Of a DNA stretch of 54,782 bases, positions 54,394-54,782 are shown piece after piece. Location: assembly GCA_023397905.1 (NCBI GenBank), contig JAEWSZ010000204.1, forward strand, positions 1 through 54,782. Direction: 5' to 3'. The DNA comes from Bacillota bacterium (lineage in GTDB: Bacteria > Bacillota > Clostridia > Acetivibrionales > DSM-1351). The position numbers and the translations under genes were made by a program. The notes under the pieces are model-generated. The model searched no databases. It was not told the DNA's origin and was given only the letters and a program-made list of their open reading frames with translations. How positions within the stretch are numbered: the stretch's first letter is position 1; every line of letters starts with the position of its first letter.

Positions 54394-54782
54394 CTATTTA
54401 TCCGTTGTGAGAGATTCCACACTGCCGTCTATTTCGATTGTTTGTGTTTTCAGTGTGAACTTTTTACCCACGCACAGCTCCTGGGAACCCACCTTGTATA
54501 TTGGCGCGTTGGTATTTATTTTAGCTTTTATTGTTACATAGATATCTTTCAATGAAGGGTGCTTCTCATAGTGAACAAGACCCTGGGCATCCGAAGAGGT
54601 ATAATCTGCGGCGTTGAATTTGACGTCGGTTATGTAAGCGTTATTAATAAAGTTAGTGCCGAATACCAGCTGCTGGCCGTTTTGAATGGAGTTTGCAACA
54701 CTTTCGCTTTTAAGCGATAATTTGATAATGGCAGTTACTTCGCTCTGTGCTGTGGGAGAAGCGGCTATTTTGGGGCTTAAGA
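54394..54782 (-). CDS. DUF4330 domain protein, copy 2 (partial)
   Basis: The C-terminal 128 codons of a paralog of the protein at 51588, cut by the window end. Shared segments include KIAASPTAQSEVTAIIK, KHPSLKDIYVTIKAKINTNA and VGSQELCVGKKFTLKTQTIE. The stop is TAG at 54394-54396. The membrane anchor lies beyond the window. Confidence 0.8.
   Translation of the reverse strand, partial: LSPKIAASPTAQSEVTAIIKLSLKSESVANSIQNGQQLVFGTNFINNAYITDVKFNAADYTSSDAQGLVHYEKHPSLKDIYVTIKAKINTNAPIYKVGSQELCVGKKFTLKTQTIEIDGSVESLTTDK

Overview
The window comes from a spore-forming anaerobic Firmicute of the Clostridia. The support is a SpoVB-type flippase, a CwlD-like amidase, CtsR heat-shock operators, strong AGGAGG ribosome sites and low to moderate G+C. 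I cannot name the genus. Two kinds of DNA are visible: flanking chromosome of moderate G+C, and an AT-rich insert of about 33 kb.

Left chromosome (1-7204): a repeat-rich intergenic region, a dGTPase-like HD hydrolase, a Phd/Doc-type toxin-antitoxin pair, a MerR regulator with a GyrI-like partner, a small membrane protein, the glycerol-3-phosphate antiterminator GlpP, a Cof-type phosphatase, and the first 93 codons of an UgpB-like sugar-binding lipoprotein.

Insert (7205-40169): an integrative element that split the lipoprotein gene at codon 93/94. Both junctions carry the 4-bp direct repeat AACC. Its large serine recombinase lies at the right end and reads through the right junction. The native last 18 codons of that gene, with a terminator, sit at the left end, so the complete gene exists only in the circular form. 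The left 3 kb is a decayed mobilization module (KAP ATPase, TOPRIM protein, MobC-like protein, relaxase). Next come a LoaP-type NusG paralog, a degenerate second loaP, and copies of one conserved leader motif before each.

The cargo (12073-33233) is an unusual biosynthetic cluster. It has two PaaK-type adenylating ligases, two free-standing carrier proteins, one stand-alone NRPS-like adenylation enzyme, two BtrH-like acyltransferase/peptidase-fold proteins, a B12-type radical SAM enzyme, two further radical SAM enzymes, two glycosyltransferases, two near-identical methyltransferases, two ABC exporters, a MATE exporter and an unknown membrane protein. There is no condensation or ketosynthase domain. 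The likely logic is thiotemplated: load acyl or aminoacyl groups on the carriers, modify them, transfer them by BtrH-like enzymes, then methylate, glycosylate and export. The product is unknown. The right part of the insert holds remnants (a slipin/HEAT fusion, tRNA-like pieces) and an IS110-family insertion next to the recombinase start.

Right chromosome (40170-54782): the rest of the binding protein, its two permeases, dusB, an amidase, an NlpC/P60 hydrolase, a SpoVB-like flippase, a CtsR-regulated Hsp20, NudC, and a tandemly duplicated three-gene module (DUF4330 protein, small membrane protein, O-antigen-ligase-like protein).
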